From Bradyrhizobium sp. WSM1417 (GTDB taxonomy: Bacteria; Pseudomonadota; Alphaproteobacteria; Rhizobiales; Xanthobacteraceae): DNA of 64,000 nt. Numbering within the stretch: the first letter of the stretch is position 1; each line of letters starts with the position of its first letter. Position numbers and translations under genes: made by a program. This document shows positions 21,237 to 31,497 of the stretch, piece by piece. The notes under the pieces were generated by a model that worked only from the letters and a program-made list of their open reading frames with translations, did not search any database and was not told the DNA's origin. Location of the stretch: positions 6,931,831 through 6,995,830 of the forward strand of contig NZ_KI911783.1 in NCBI RefSeq assembly GCF_000515415.1, written 5' to 3'.

Positions 21237-22337
21237 TCAGATTCCCGCGATTTTGGCCACCAGATCCGCCAGCCGCTCGGCCGCGTCGAGCCGGCCGGCG
21301 CCACGGGCGGCCTGCGCCATGGCGGCAAGACGCGCGGGCTCGGCGGCGAAGGCTGAGATCTCTGCGGCGAGGCGATCGGACGAAAACTCGGTCTGCGGAA
21401 TGCGGATCGCACCGTCGACCTTGGCCAGCACGCCGGCATTGGCGAACTGGTCCTGGTCGATCGCGCCCGGTAGCGGCACCAGGATCGAGGGCCGCCCGAT
21501 CGCGGCGAGTTCGGCCACGGTGCCGGCGCCTGAGCGCGACACCACCAGATGGTTGGAGGCGAGCCGTGCCGGCAGATCGGTGAAAAACGGCGCAAGCTCG
21601 GCCTTGATCTTCAGTCTGTCGTAGACCGCGCGCACGCGCGCCATGTCCTCGTCGCGCACCTGCTGGGTAAGGACGAGCCGGCTCCACAGCGCGGGCTCGA
21701 GGCGCTCGATCGCGCCCGGCACGATGTCGGCCATGATGCGCGCGCCCTGGCTGCCACCGACGACGAGCAGGCGCAGCGGACCATTCACTTCAGGCGCAGC
21801 GTATGGCACGCCAGCTGCGGCGAGGATCGCCGGACGCATCGGCGTGCCGACCGTCGTGGTCTTGCCTGATAGCGCCGGATCGCGATCGAGCACGCCGGGC
21901 AACGACGTCGCAATGGCGCGCACGCGGCTCGACAGGAACCGGTTGGCGCGGCCGAGCACTGCATTGGCGTCATGGATGATGCCGGGCACGCCGGCGAATT
22001 TCGCCGCGACCAGCGGCGGCAGCGTCGGATAGCCACCGAAGCCGACGACGGCGACCGGCTTCAATCGCTTGATCAGGTTGTAGGCGGACAACGTGCCGGC
22101 CGCGAGCGTCAGGCCGGCATAGGCGAGCTGCAGCGGATTGCGTCCACGCGCAGTCTCGCTCGAGACGACGTCGATCATGTCCTTGGTGAACAGGCCGCTG
22201 TAGCGCAGCGCGCGCTCGTCCGTAACGAGGCGGACGCGGAATCCGCGCCGGATCAGCTCGACGCCGAGCGCCTCGGCCGGAAACAGATGGCCGCCAGTGC
22301 CGCCCGCGGCGAGAAGAATCAGGGGGGAGGTGTCCAT
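21237..22337 (-). CDS. murG: UDP-GlcNAc:lipid I GlcNAc transferase
   Basis: MurG converts lipid I to lipid II at the inner face of the membrane. The 366 residues include G-loop 1 ILLAAGGTGGHLFPAEAL, the acceptor-side G-loop 2 VVGFGGYPTLPPLVAA and the UDP-GlcNAc region VVSRSGAGTVAELAAIGRP with LVPLPGAIDQDQFANA. The ATG at 22337 gives the familiar MDT start but lacks a ribosome site. A GTG at 22352 has GGGGAG five bases upstream and may be the true start. A palindromic repeat lies between ftsW and murG. Confidence 0.96.
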   Translation of the reverse strand: MDTSPLILLAAGGTGGHLFPAEALGVELIRRGFRVRLVTDERALRYSGLFTKDMIDVVSSETARGRNPLQLAYAGLTLAAGTLSAYNLIKRLKPVAVVGFGGYPTLPPLVAAKFAGVPGIIHDANAVLGRANRFLSSRVRAIATSLPGVLDRDPALSGKTTTVGTPMRPAILAAAGVPYAAPEVNGPLRLLVVGGSQGARIMADIVPGAIERLEPALWSRLVLTQQVRDEDMARVRAVYDRLKIKAELAPFFTDLPARLASNHLVVSRSGAGTVAELAAIGRPSILVPLPGAIDQDQFANAGVLAKVDGAIRIPQTEFSSDRLAAEISAFAAEPARLAAMAQAARGAGRLDAAERLADLVAKIAGI

Positions 22338-22397
22338 GGTGGGGAGTTTTACAGTGTCTCCCCCGTCATTGCGAGCCGGCCGGCCGGACTGCCTGAT

Positions 22398-22501
22398 CCT
22401 CATCCTGAGGAGCGCATCTTCGCGCGTCTCGAAGGATGAAGGCCCGGCCGGTGGCCTCGCCCTTCGAGACGCCGCGCGTAGCGCGGCTCCTCAGGGTGAG
22501 G
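22398..22501. repeat. Palindromic repeat, family C, between ftsW and murG
   Basis: CCTCATCCTGAGGAGC (22398-22413) pairs with GCTCCTCAGGGTGAGG (22486-22501); an inner pair GCGTCTCGAAGG and CCTTCGAGACGC extends the hairpin. It ends one base before the ftsW stop codon on the minus strand, so any ftsW-murG transcript carries it. Elements of this kind are known as dispersed intergenic repeats in Bradyrhizobium relatives. Confidence 0.88.
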
Positions 22502-22502
22502 G

Positions 22503-23654
22503 TCACGCGTAGCTGCGCATCGCCTCCGCGTGGCCGCTCGCCTCGACCTCGGTGCGCGGGCGCAGCCGCGTCAGCGCGAGCATCATGCCGACGCCATAGG
22601 CCAGCGACACGATCGAGGAACCGCCATAGGAGATGAAGGGCAGCGTCATGCCCTTGGCGGGGATGAGCTGGAGATTGACCGACATGTTGATGGCGGCTTG
22701 CACGCCAAACAAGATCGCAAGACCCGACGCCGCGAAGCGCGAGAACATGTCCTCGTTGGCATAGGCGCGCGAAAGTGTGCGGATGACGACGAAAGCAAAC
22801 AGTGCCAGCATCGCGAGGCACAGGATGATGCCGAACTCTTCGGCGGCAACCGCGAACACGAAGTCGGTGTGGCTGTCCGGCAGGCTGCGCTTGGCGATAC
22901 CCTCGCCCGGCCCGAGCCCGAACCAGCCGCCGTTGTAGAAGGCCTCCATGGCGGTATCGACCTGGAAGGTGTCACCAGAGGCCGGATTCATGAAGCGCTT
23001 GATGCGGCCCGCGACGTGCGGAACAAAAAGGTAGGCGCTAAACAGTCCGGCGGCGCCGAGGCCGGCGAGCCCGAACACCCAGATCATCCGCATGCCCGCG
23101 ATGAAGAACAGCGAGCCCCACACCATCAGGATCAGCATGGTCTGGCCGAAATCGGGCTCCATGACGAGAAGCGAGACCAGCATCAGGAGCAGCGTGAGCG
23201 CCATCGAGGTCGCCGGCATCTCCGGCCGCTTGGTGGATTCGGCGAACAGCCAGGCGGCGATAACGACGAACGACGGCTTTGCGATTTCGGAGGCCTGGAT
23301 GTTGACGCCGAGCAGCGTGATCCAGCGCCGCGAGCCCTTCACCTCGGGACCGATCGCGAGCGTCAGCACGATCAGGACGATGCTGGCCGCGAAGATGATC
23401 AGCGCCGAGCGACGGATCGCCCGCGGCGACAGAAAGGACACCCCGAGCAGCACCAGGCAGGACGGGAGGAGGAACAGCACGTGGCGGCTGAAGAAGTGGA
23501 AGGGATCGAGCCCGATGCGGGTCGCGACCGGCGGGCTCGCCGCCAGCGACAGGATCACGCCGGTCAGCATCAGCGCCAGGATGGCCCCCATCAGCGGCTT
23601 GTCGACGGTCCACCACCACTCGGAAAAGGGGGTGCGTTCTTCACGGGAGAGCAT
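22503..23654 (-). CDS. ftsW: Septal peptidoglycan polymerase FtsW
   Basis: FtsW is the SEDS-family glycosyltransferase that polymerises lipid II at the septum together with FtsI. The 383 residues form about ten membrane helices. SEDS hallmarks are present: PEVKGSRRWITLLGVNIQASE, the catalytic-loop region with MEPDFGQTMLI, and the C-terminal LIPAKGMTLPFISYGGSSI. The N-terminus SREERTPFSEWWWTVDK is the usual alphaproteobacterial form. It lies between murD and murG in dcw order. Confidence 0.97.
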   Translation of the reverse strand: MLSREERTPFSEWWWTVDKPLMGAILALMLTGVILSLAASPPVATRIGLDPFHFFSRHVLFLLPSCLVLLGVSFLSPRAIRRSALIIFAASIVLIVLTLAIGPEVKGSRRWITLLGVNIQASEIAKPSFVVIAAWLFAESTKRPEMPATSMALTLLLMLVSLLVMEPDFGQTMLILMVWGSLFFIAGMRMIWVFGLAGLGAAGLFSAYLFVPHVAGRIKRFMNPASGDTFQVDTAMEAFYNGGWFGLGPGEGIAKRSLPDSHTDFVFAVAAEEFGIILCLAMLALFAFVVIRTLSRAYANEDMFSRFAASGLAILFGVQAAINMSVNLQLIPAKGMTLPFISYGGSSIVSLAYGVGMMLALTRLRPRTEVEASGHAEAMRSYA

Positions 23655-23741
23655 GGCGGCCGCTTTCGGACAGAGGTCGGTCCATTGGTCGCCGAGGTTG
23701 GTTACCGGGGGGTTAAGGAAACGCGGATGACTGGAATTGCC

Positions 23742-25142
23742 TCACACCACCAGCTTCACGCCAGGCAGCGCCTGCACCAGTTCGCGGAACCTGGTGCCGC
23801 GGATTTCGAAGTTGCGATACTGGTCGAAGGAGGCGCAGGCGGGTGACAAGAGCACGACCGCGTCAGTGATGCCCGACGCCTCCGCATCGCGTGCGGCTTG
23901 CTCGACGGCGACGTCGAGCGTCTGGCTGATCTCGTGCGGCACGTGCGTGCCGAGCGTGCCGGAAAACTCCTGGGCGGCCTCGCCGATCAGATAGGCTTTT
24001 CGGATGCGCGGGAAGTAGCCGCTGAGGCCAGTGATTCCGCCGGCCTTCGGCTTGCCGCCCGCGATCCAGAAGATGTCCGAAAAGGAAGACAGTGCGTGCG
24101 CGGTGGCGTCCGCATTGGTGCCCTTGGAGTCGTTGACGAACAGCACGCTGCCGCGGCGGCCAACCTGCTCCATGCGATGCGCCAGGCCTGGAAAGCTCCG
24201 CAGGCCGTTCTGAAGGACATCGAGACTAATACCCATCGCGAGCGCGGCGGCGGCGGCGCACGCCGCGTTCTGCGCATTGTGCAGGCCACGCAGAGAACCG
24301 ATGCCGCCGAGCGCCGCGATTTCACTGCGTGCGCCGCCGGAATTGCGCACGATGGTGCCATGCTCGACATGGATGCCGCTGGCCAGCGGATTCCTGACCG
24401 AGATGCGCACCACAGTCTTGCCGGCGCGATCGAGCCGGTCGGCGATATCGCGGCAAAAACCGTCGTCGACGCCGACGATCGCGGTGCCGCCGGCCTGCAC
24501 ACCCGCAACGAGGCGTTCCTTCACCGCGGCGTAATGCGCGATGGTGCCATGGCGATCGATGTGGTCCTCGCTGACATTGAGCAGAATGCCGACGGAGGGA
24601 TCGAGCGAGGGCGTGAGGTCGATCTGATAGGACGACATCTCGATGACGTGGACGCGGCCCATGCCCGGCGGCTCCAGCGACAGGATCGCCGTGCCGATAT
24701 TGCCCCCCATCTGGGTGTCGTAGCCGGCCACTTTGGTGAGATGCGCGATCAGCGCCGTCGTCGTCGATTTGCCATTGGTGCCAGTGATGGCGACGAACGG
24801 CGCGTCCGGCGCGTGCCGGCGCCGCTCGCGGCAGAACAGCTCGATGTCGCCGATCACCTCGATAGCGGCCTCGCGCGCCTTCAGCACGCTCCAATGCGGC
24901 ACCGGGTGGGTCAGGGGAACGCCGGGCGCGAGCACCAGCGCGGCGAAATTCGCCCAGGAGACGTTGCGCAAATCAGCCGTGATGAAGCCGGCTTGCGCGG
25001 CCTTGGCGACGTTGTCGGCATTGTCGTCGGCGGCGATCACCTCGGCGCCGCCCGCCTTCAGCGCGTGACAGGACGCGAGCCCCGAGCCGCCGAGGCCGAA
25101 CACCGCGACCGTCTTGCCGGCAAAGGACGTGACGGGGATCAT
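23742..25142 (-). CDS. murD: UDP-N-acetylmuramoyl-L-alanine--D-glutamate ligase
   Basis: MurD adds D-glutamate to the stem peptide. The 466 residues begin with a Rossmann fold [20 protein letters not shown], then the ATP loop [19 protein letters not shown] and the Mur-family [18 protein letters not shown]. The C-terminal [20 protein letters not shown] holds the KGTN motif with the Mg/ADP contacts. It starts 7 bases before the mraY stop and is likely coupled to it. Confidence 0.98.
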   Translation of the reverse strand: MIPVTSFAGKTVAVFGLGGSGLASCHALKAGGAEVIAADDNADNVAKAAQAGFITADLRNVSWANFAALVLAPGVPLTHPVPHWSVLKAREAAIEVIGDIELFCRERRRHAPDAPFVAITGTNGKSTTTALIAHLTKVAGYDTQMGGNIGTAILSLEPPGMGRVHVIEMSSYQIDLTPSLDPSVGILLNVSEDHIDRHGTIAHYAAVKERLVAGVQAGGTAIVGVDDGFCRDIADRLDRAGKTVVRISVRNPLASGIHVEHGTIVRNSGGARSEIAALGGIGSLRGLHNAQNAACAAAAALAMGISLDVLQNGLRSFPGLAHRMEQVGRRGSVLFVNDSKGTNADATAHALSSFSDIFWIAGGKPKAGGITGLSGYFPRIRKAYLIGEAAQEFSGTLGTHVPHEISQTLDVAVEQAARDAEASGITDAVVLLSPACASFDQYRNFEIRGTRFRELVQALPGVKLVV

Positions 25143-25149
25143 CGAGTGC

Positions 25150-26253
25150 TCACCGCAGCTTCAGCGTGGACAGGCCGGCGAGCGCCAGCATCACCGAGAT
25201 GATCCAGAACCGGATCACGATCTGCGGCTCGGTCCAGCCGAGCTGCTCGAAATGGTGATGGATCGGCGCCATCCGGAAGATGCGCTTTCCCGTCATCTTG
25301 AACGACACCACCTGCACGATGACGGAGACCGCCTCCAGCACGAACAGGCCGCCGATCACCGCAAGCACGATCTCGTGCTTCACGGCGACCGCGATCGCAC
25401 CCAGCATACCGCCGAGCGCTAGCGAGCCTGTGTCGCCCATGAAGATCGAGGCCGGCGGCGCGTTGAACCAGAGGAAGCCGAGGCCCGCGCCCAGCAGCGC
25501 GCCGCAGAGCACCGCGAGCTCGCCAGTGCCGGCAACGTATTTGATCTGGAGATAATCGGCGAACACCGCGTTGCCGGCGAGATAGGCGATCATCGCAAAG
25601 CTCGCGGTCGCGATCATCACGGGCACGATGGCAAGGCCGTCGAGACCGTCGGTGAGGTTCACCGCATTGCCGGCGCCGACGATGACGAAGGCGCCGAACA
25701 CGACGAAGAACCAGCCGAAATGCAGCACGGTGTCCTTCAGGAACGGAATCGTCAGCGCGGTCGACGCGGGATCGCGGTTCAGCCGCACCAGCGCGTAGCA
25801 GGCAACCAGCGCGATCGCCGCCTCAATCAGCAGGCGGAGCTTGCTGCCGAAGCCGGTCGTGGTCTGCTTGGTCACCTTGAGATAATCGTCATAGAAGCCG
25901 ACGAAGCCGAAGCCGAGCGTCACCGCCAGCACGATCCAGACGTAAGGATTGAGTGGATTGGCCCACAGCACCGTGCCGACCGTGAGGCCGGACAGGATCA
26001 TCAGCCCGCCCATGGTGGGCGTGCCTTTCTTGGCGAGATGCGACTGCGGACCATCGGCCCGGATCGGCTGGCCCTTGCCTTGCCGAATGCGCAAATGGTC
26101 GATGATCCAGGGGCCGAACAGGAACACGAACAGCGCGCCGGTGACGACCGCGCCGCCGGTGCGGAAGGTGATGTAGCGGAAGACGTTCAGGAAGGTGCGA
26201 ACGGCACCGAAGCCCGGAAATGTGTTGGAGAGCTCGATCAGCCAGTAAAACAT
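25150..26253 (-). CDS. mraY: Phospho-MurNAc-pentapeptide translocase MraY
   Basis: MraY transfers phospho-MurNAc-pentapeptide to undecaprenyl phosphate to make lipid I. The 367-residue, ten-helix protein carries the aspartate pair in [11 protein letters not shown], the [13 protein letters not shown] loop, [12 protein letters not shown] and the HHH motif in [13 protein letters not shown]. All catalytic residues are present. A 164-base gap with no recognisable feature separates it from murF. Confidence 0.98.
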   Translation of the reverse strand: MFYWLIELSNTFPGFGAVRTFLNVFRYITFRTGGAVVTGALFVFLFGPWIIDHLRIRQGKGQPIRADGPQSHLAKKGTPTMGGLMILSGLTVGTVLWANPLNPYVWIVLAVTLGFGFVGFYDDYLKVTKQTTTGFGSKLRLLIEAAIALVACYALVRLNRDPASTALTIPFLKDTVLHFGWFFVVFGAFVIVGAGNAVNLTDGLDGLAIVPVMIATASFAMIAYLAGNAVFADYLQIKYVAGTGELAVLCGALLGAGLGFLWFNAPPASIFMGDTGSLALGGMLGAIAVAVKHEIVLAVIGGLFVLEAVSVIVQVVSFKMTGKRIFRMAPIHHHFEQLGWTEPQIVIRFWIISVMLALAGLSTLKLR

Positions 26254-26417
26254 TCAGACAGTCCTATGGCGCCTTTGCACGCGCCTTGATCTTGGCCTTA
26301 TCAACCTGCCTCACGCGCATTCGCTGGTCTTCATCCTGGGGTCGGGCGACCTCTAAAGAAAACGAACGGCTTCGCGCCGGAAAGGGTGGGATTCGGGAAC
26401 AGCGCCTTCCAAGCAGT

Positions 26418-27797
26418 TTACGCCCTTGCCTGCAAGGCGGCCACTAGGCCTGGCACAAACTTGTTGACCCAGAACATCTTCTTGCTGCCCTTGACAACCA
26501 CGACATCGCCTGCCCTCAGCAGATTTGCGACCTCACCCGGCTTCAGCGTAACGGGGTCGTCGTGCCAGCCGAGACCCTTGCCGGCTGGAAGCACCTCGAA
26601 CAGGTGACGCATCAGGGGCCCCACGCAATAGACGGCGTCGATGCCGTCGAGATGCCTTGCGAGATCGGTGTGATAGGCCGGCGCGCCCTCGCCGAGCTCC
26701 AGCATATCGCCGAGCACCGCAATGCGGCGGCCGCCGGTCGTGTTGCGCGCCTGCAGGCTTTGCAGCGCGGCGGCCACGCTGGCCGGATTACCGTTGAAGC
26801 TGTCGTCGATCACGGTGACGCCGCCGACCGCCTGCTCGACGCCGCGGCCGGTCATGATGCCGACGCGGTCGAGCTTGATCGCAAGCGTTGCCGCATCGAG
26901 GTTCGCCGCACGGATCGATGCGAGCGCGGCGAGCGCATTCTGGACGCGGTGCGGCGCGCCCGGCGTCAGGCTGAACGCGATCTCCTTCTTGCCGAGCGCG
27001 GCCACGACCTGCCAGCTGTCGCCGTGCGGCGCGTGCGCCACCTCGTGCACCTCGGCTTTGTCGCCGAAGCGTATGACCTTGCCCTTCCAGTCCGGCGCCT
27101 TGATCCCGGCGGGCAGCACCAGCACGCCTTCCGAAGGCAGGCCGATTGCAATCGACACCTTCTCGCGGCGGATGGCTTCGAGCGAGCCAAGCTTCTCCAG
27201 ATGCACCGGCTGGACGTTGACGACGAGCGCGACTGTCGGCCGCGTCAGTTCGCTGAGCCGCGCGATTTCGCCGGCCTGGTTCATGCCCATTTCGACGACC
27301 CAGAGACTGGCATCGGGCCGCGCATTGCACAGCGTCAGCGGCACGCCCCAGAAATTGTTGAAGCTCGACGGGCTGGCATAGGCATTGGGGTGGGCCGCGA
27401 GGAATTCCTTGGTGCTGGTCTTGCCGGCGCTGCCGGTGAGCCCGATCACCGGCCCGTTGAAGCGCGCACGTGCCGCGCGCGCGAGGCCCCAGAGACCGTC
27501 GATCAGCGTGTCCTTGACGACGATCTGGGGAACGCGGATGCCCGCGATCTCGTGCGGCACGATCATCGCGACCGCGCCTGACGCTTCCGCCTTGTCCGCG
27601 AACTCCCAGCCGTCACGCGCGCTGGCGAAGGCCGAGATGAAGCCGCCGCTCGGCGTGCCGCTCAGCGCCACGAACAGGCTGCCCGGTTTCACCAGCCGGC
27701 TGTCCTGGGTGACAAAGTCGATCGGCGTGTCCGGGAACGATCCGGCGGCGCCCAGCGCGCGCGCCACTTCGGCCACCGTCCATATGGGCGCGCTCAT
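26418..27797 (-). CDS. murF: UDP-MurNAc-tripeptide--D-Ala-D-Ala ligase
   Basis: MurF adds the D-Ala-D-Ala dipeptide made by Ddl, completing the pentapeptide. The 459 residues have the ATP loop IGLTGSAGKTSTKEFL, the MGMNQAGEIARLSELTRP segment typical of MurF, and the C-terminal VIDDSFNGNPASVAAALQ. Its start overlaps the murE stop by 4 bases, suggesting coupled translation. Confidence 0.97.
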   Translation of the reverse strand: MSAPIWTVAEVARALGAAGSFPDTPIDFVTQDSRLVKPGSLFVALSGTPSGGFISAFASARDGWEFADKAEASGAVAMIVPHEIAGIRVPQIVVKDTLIDGLWGLARAARARFNGPVIGLTGSAGKTSTKEFLAAHPNAYASPSSFNNFWGVPLTLCNARPDASLWVVEMGMNQAGEIARLSELTRPTVALVVNVQPVHLEKLGSLEAIRREKVSIAIGLPSEGVLVLPAGIKAPDWKGKVIRFGDKAEVHEVAHAPHGDSWQVVAALGKKEIAFSLTPGAPHRVQNALAALASIRAANLDAATLAIKLDRVGIMTGRGVEQAVGGVTVIDDSFNGNPASVAAALQSLQARNTTGGRRIAVLGDMLELGEGAPAYHTDLARHLDGIDAVYCVGPLMRHLFEVLPAGKGLGWHDDPVTLKPGEVANLLRAGDVVVVKGSKKMFWVNKFVPGLVAALQARA

Positions 27798-29266
27798 GCA
27801 ATCCTCGACGCTAATGCGGCGGCGACCGCCTCGTGATCACTGAAGGGCAAAACCTCTGCGCCGACGATCTGCCCGGTCTCGTGGCCCTTGCCGGCAATGA
27901 GCAGCGCATCGCCATCTTCCAATTCCTCGATCGCGGTGCGGATCGCCGCGGCCCGGTCACCGATTTCGCGGGCGCCCTTGGCGGCAGCGAGGATCTCGGC
28001 GCGAATGGCCTCCGGCTTCTCGCTGCGCGGATTGTCGTCGGTGACGATAATGCCGTCGGCGTTGCCAGCCGCGATCTCGCCCATGATCGGACGCTTGCCG
28101 GCATCGCGGTCGCCGCCGGCGCCGAACACGACGACCAGCCTGCGCCTGGCGTAGGGACGCAGCGCCTGCAGCGCCTTGGCCAGCGCATCGGGCTTGTGCG
28201 CATAGTCGACGAAGATCGGCGCGCCGTTGCGCTCGCCGACGCGCTCCAGCCGTCCTTTGGCGCCCTCGAGACGTTCGAGGGTCGCGAACACATTTGCGGC
28301 ATCGCTGCCGGTACCGATGGCGAGGCCGGCCGACACCAGCGCATTCTCGATCTGGAATTCGCCGACCAGCGGCAGCCGGATCGCATGCTGCTTGCCGCGA
28401 TGTTCGAGCGCGAGCACCTGCGAAAACCCTTCGACCTCCGCACCGGCGAGACGAATGCCCTCGCCCGCCCCGTCGCCGTTGCGACCGACCGCCATCACGC
28501 GCAAGCCGCGCGATTTCGCAGCACTGATCGCCTCCGCCGAACAATCATGATCGGCGGAGATCACGGCCGCGCCCCCCGGCGCAACAAGTTCGCGGAACAG
28601 CCTGAGCTTGGCCGCAAGATAATGCGCGACGGTCGGATGGTAGTCCATGTGGTCGCGCGACAGATTGGTGAAGCCGCCGGCCGACACGCGCACGCCGTCG
28701 AGCCGATACTGATCGAGCCCGTGCGAGGAAGCCTCAAAGGCGAGATGCGTGACGCCCTCGCGTGCGATCTCATCGAGCTGCCGGTGCAGTGCGATCGGAT
28801 CGGGCGTCGTCAGCGAGCCGTAGACGGTACGCTTGGGCGAGACCAGGCCGATGGTTCCGATGCTGGCGGAGGCGTGCCCGAGCCGCTCCCAGATCTGCCG
28901 GGTGAATGCGGCCACCGAGGTCTTGCCGCTGGTGCCGGTCACCGCCGCGATGGTCGCAGGCTGCGCGGGGTAAAAGCTTGCCGCGGCCAACGCCAGCGCG
29001 CGGCGCGGATTGGCAACCGCAATGAACGGCACCTTGCAGCCATCAGGCGCATGGTCGCCGACAACCGCTACCGCGCCTGCGGCAATCGCAGCATCGACGA
29101 AGCGCGCACCGTCGGTCTTGCTGCCCGCAAGGGCGAAGAAGAGATCGCCCGGCTTGACCACGCGGCTATCGAGAGCAACACCGCTCACGTCGAGCGCCGC
29201 GACCACAGGCTCGATTGCGGCATCATTGCCCAGAACGTCCTGGTCGAGGAGATCGCGCAGCTTCAT
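27794..29266 (-). CDS. murE: UDP-MurNAc-dipeptide ligase for meso-DAP
   Basis: MurE adds the third stem residue. The 490 residues hold the ATP loop VTGTSGKTSVAAFTRQ, the carbamylated-lysine region and the DDNPRSEKPEAI motif; the DNPR sequence selects meso-diaminopimelate over lysine, as expected for a Gram-negative. FEASSHGLDQYRL and LSRDHMDYHPTVAHY are further family blocks. It lies 84 bases after ftsI and overlaps murF. Confidence 0.97.
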   Translation of the reverse strand: MKLRDLLDQDVLGNDAAIEPVVAALDVSGVALDSRVVKPGDLFFALAGSKTDGARFVDAAIAAGAVAVVGDHAPDGCKVPFIAVANPRRALALAAASFYPAQPATIAAVTGTSGKTSVAAFTRQIWERLGHASASIGTIGLVSPKRTVYGSLTTPDPIALHRQLDEIAREGVTHLAFEASSHGLDQYRLDGVRVSAGGFTNLSRDHMDYHPTVAHYLAAKLRLFRELVAPGGAAVISADHDCSAEAISAAKSRGLRVMAVGRNGDGAGEGIRLAGAEVEGFSQVLALEHRGKQHAIRLPLVGEFQIENALVSAGLAIGTGSDAANVFATLERLEGAKGRLERVGERNGAPIFVDYAHKPDALAKALQALRPYARRRLVVVFGAGGDRDAGKRPIMGEIAAGNADGIIVTDDNPRSEKPEAIRAEILAAAKGAREIGDRAAAIRTAIEELEDGDALLIAGKGHETGQIVGAEVLPFSDHEAVAAALASRIA

Positions 29267-29350
29267 GGTCTTCCAGTCGACATGCCGAACCGGATCGCCG
29301 AATCTCTTGGGAAATCCCGACTCAGCAGCGGCAATGGCCCACCCGGTTGA

Positions 29351-31105
29351 TTACTGGGTTGTCCTGGATGCTGCAAGAATAAGGCGCTCGGACGGCGGCA
29401 GGTCAAACCGCGGTTCGACGCCCAAAAGCGGCGCAATCCGCTCGATTACCTTGCCGCCGGTCGGCACCGCGTTCCAGCCCGAGGTGATGAAACCCTTCGT
29501 TTCGGGAATCGCCTGGGGCTCGTCCAGCATGATCAGGATCTGATATTTCGGATCGTCGCAGGGCATGATCGCGGTGAAGGAATTGAGCACGCGCTTTTTG
29601 GCATAGCGGCCGTTGATGACCTTCTCGGACGTGCCGGTCTTGCCACCGACATAGTACCCCTTGACGTCGGCGGTCTTGGCGGTGCCGATTTCGGCATTGA
29701 GCCGCATCAGGAACCGCATCTTGTCGCTGGTCTCCGTCCTGATGACGCGCTTGGCCATCGCCGCCGCTTCGGATTCGGTGCGTTTCATGAAGGTCGGCGG
29801 AATCAGATAGCCGCCGTTCACCAGCGCGTTGATGCCCATCACCGCCTGCAGCGGCGCCACCGACATGCCCTGGCCGAACGCGATGGTCACCGTGTTCAGC
29901 TCGCCCCAGCGGCGCGGTATCAGCGGAGCCGCGCTTTCCGGCAACTCGGTGCGCAGCCGCGTCAACTGGCCCATCTTGGCGAGGAAGGCCTTGTGGGCCT
30001 CGACGCCCTGGCTGAGCGCGATCCGCGCGGCGCCGATATTGGATGAGAAAGTGAACACTTCCTTGGTGTTGATGAAACGTCCGAGCGCGTGGCTGTCATG
30101 GATGGTGAACTTGCCGTAGTGCAAGTTTCCCCGTGCATCCCACATCGAATTCAGGTTGATCTTGCCGGAATCGAGCGCCATCGCCAGCGTGAACGCCTTG
30201 AAGGTCGAGCCCATCTCGTAGACGCCGGTGGTCAGGCGATTGATGCGGTCGGGGTCGTGCGCTTCCTTCGGATTGTTGGGATCGAAGTCCGGCAGGGAGA
30301 CCATCGCCACGATCTCGCCGGTCTTGACGTTGGAGACGATGCCGGAGGCGGCCTTGGCGTGGTATTTCTCCTTGGCCTTCAGGAGCTCGTCACGCAGTGC
30401 GTGCTCGACGCGCAGATCGACCGAGAGCTCGATCGGCTTTTGCAGCCGGTCGGTGGCGAAGCCGGCGCGGTGGAGATCCGCCAGCCCTTGATTGTCGAGC
30501 CACTTCTCCATGCCGGCGATGCCCTGGTTGTCGATGTTGACGAGACCGATGAGGTGGGCGACCTCGTTGCCGGTCGGATAGACGCGCTTGTTCTCGCGCA
30601 GGAAGCCGATTCCGGGAATGCCGAGCTTGTGGATGTCCTGCTGCTGCTTCGCCGTAATCTCGCGCTTGAGCCAGACGAAGCCCTTGCGCGTCTTCAGGCG
30701 CTCGCGCACCTCGGCCTCGTCGAGGTCGGGCACGGTGGCGGTCAGAAGCTCGATCGCCTCGTCCTTGTCGATGATGCGGCGCGGCTCGCCGAACAGGCTC
30801 GAGGCCTTGACGTCGGTCGCGAGGATCGCGCCGTTGCGATCGACGATGTCGGGCCGCGCGGTCGCGACCACCTCCTGCGCCGCGGCACGGCGCGCGCCGT
30901 GGGCGTCGGCGCCGATCGCGAACATCACGAGCCGGCCGCCGATCAGGGCGTAAACCGCGCCGAAGGCGAGCATCGCCAGGCCGACGCGCGCCCGCGCCTT
31001 GGCCGCGCGATCGACGTTGCGCCCGTACAGCAGGCTGCGGATCAGCCGTTGCCGCCAAGGCTCGGTCGGCTTTTCTGCAGGTTTGGCCGGGGTCACAGCA
31101 CTCAT
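29351..31105 (-). CDS. ftsI: Septal transpeptidase FtsI (PBP3)
   Basis: FtsI cross-links septal peptidoglycan in partnership with FtsW. The 584-residue class B PBP has a cytoplasmic tail, one membrane helix (VGLAMLAFGAVYALIGGRLV), a PBP dimer/pedestal domain and a transpeptidase domain. All three active-site motifs are visible: SxxK in GSTFKAFTLAMAL, SxN in FSSNIGAARIAL and KTGT in GGKTGTSEKV. It overlaps ftsL by 4 bases in an ATGA. Confidence 0.97.
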   Translation of the reverse strand: MSAVTPAKPAEKPTEPWRQRLIRSLLYGRNVDRAAKARARVGLAMLAFGAVYALIGGRLVMFAIGADAHGARRAAAQEVVATARPDIVDRNGAILATDVKASSLFGEPRRIIDKDEAIELLTATVPDLDEAEVRERLKTRKGFVWLKREITAKQQQDIHKLGIPGIGFLRENKRVYPTGNEVAHLIGLVNIDNQGIAGMEKWLDNQGLADLHRAGFATDRLQKPIELSVDLRVEHALRDELLKAKEKYHAKAASGIVSNVKTGEIVAMVSLPDFDPNNPKEAHDPDRINRLTTGVYEMGSTFKAFTLAMALDSGKINLNSMWDARGNLHYGKFTIHDSHALGRFINTKEVFTFSSNIGAARIALSQGVEAHKAFLAKMGQLTRLRTELPESAAPLIPRRWGELNTVTIAFGQGMSVAPLQAVMGINALVNGGYLIPPTFMKRTESEAAAMAKRVIRTETSDKMRFLMRLNAEIGTAKTADVKGYYVGGKTGTSEKVINGRYAKKRVLNSFTAIMPCDDPKYQILIMLDEPQAIPETKGFITSGWNAVPTGGKVIERIAPLLGVEPRFDLPPSERLILAASRTTQ

Positions 31106-31494
31106 GGCTTGTCCTCGGGCTGAGGCACGGAGCCCGTTACATTGTCGGGATCGCTCGCGGCTTCGATGGTATTGAGCATGGCCCCGATCGGATCCGGCTC
31201 GCCCGGCCTGAACATCCGCGGCGGACGCTCGGGCAAATTCTTCAGTGAATCATATTGCGTGCCGTTGACCGGCTTGAGCTGCAGATGCCGGTCAGACAGG
31301 CCTTGCAGTCGCAGGGGCGCATCGAGCTTGGCCCATTCGGAGCGCAGCGCCGCGATCGCATCGCGCTGCTCGCGGATCTCCGCATGCAGACGCAATACCT
31401 TTTCGGTGCGCGCCGTGGAGTCCATCTTGATCCGGTAGACATAGGCCGCTGCGAAGATCAGCGCGCCGATGACGAGGAGGTGGATGAAGCGCAT
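31102..31494 (-). CDS. ftsL: FtsL-like division protein
   Basis: A 130-residue bitopic protein with an N-terminal membrane helix (FIHLLVIGALIFAAAYVYRI), a coiled coil rich in Glu, Arg and Leu (about residues 30-65) and a proline-rich tail. FtsL sequences diverge, so the call rests on size, this architecture and position between rsmH (3-base gap) and ftsI (4-base overlap). FtsL would bridge FtsB and FtsQ and activate FtsWI. The long Pro-rich C-terminal tail is typical of Rhizobiales forms. Confidence 0.88.
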   Translation of the reverse strand: MRFIHLLVIGALIFAAAYVYRIKMDSTARTEKVLRLHAEIREQRDAIAALRSEWAKLDAPLRLQGLSDRHLQLKPVNGTQYDSLKNLPERPPRMFRPGEPDPIGAMLNTIEAASDPDNVTGSVPQPEDKP

Positions 31495-31497
31495 GCG

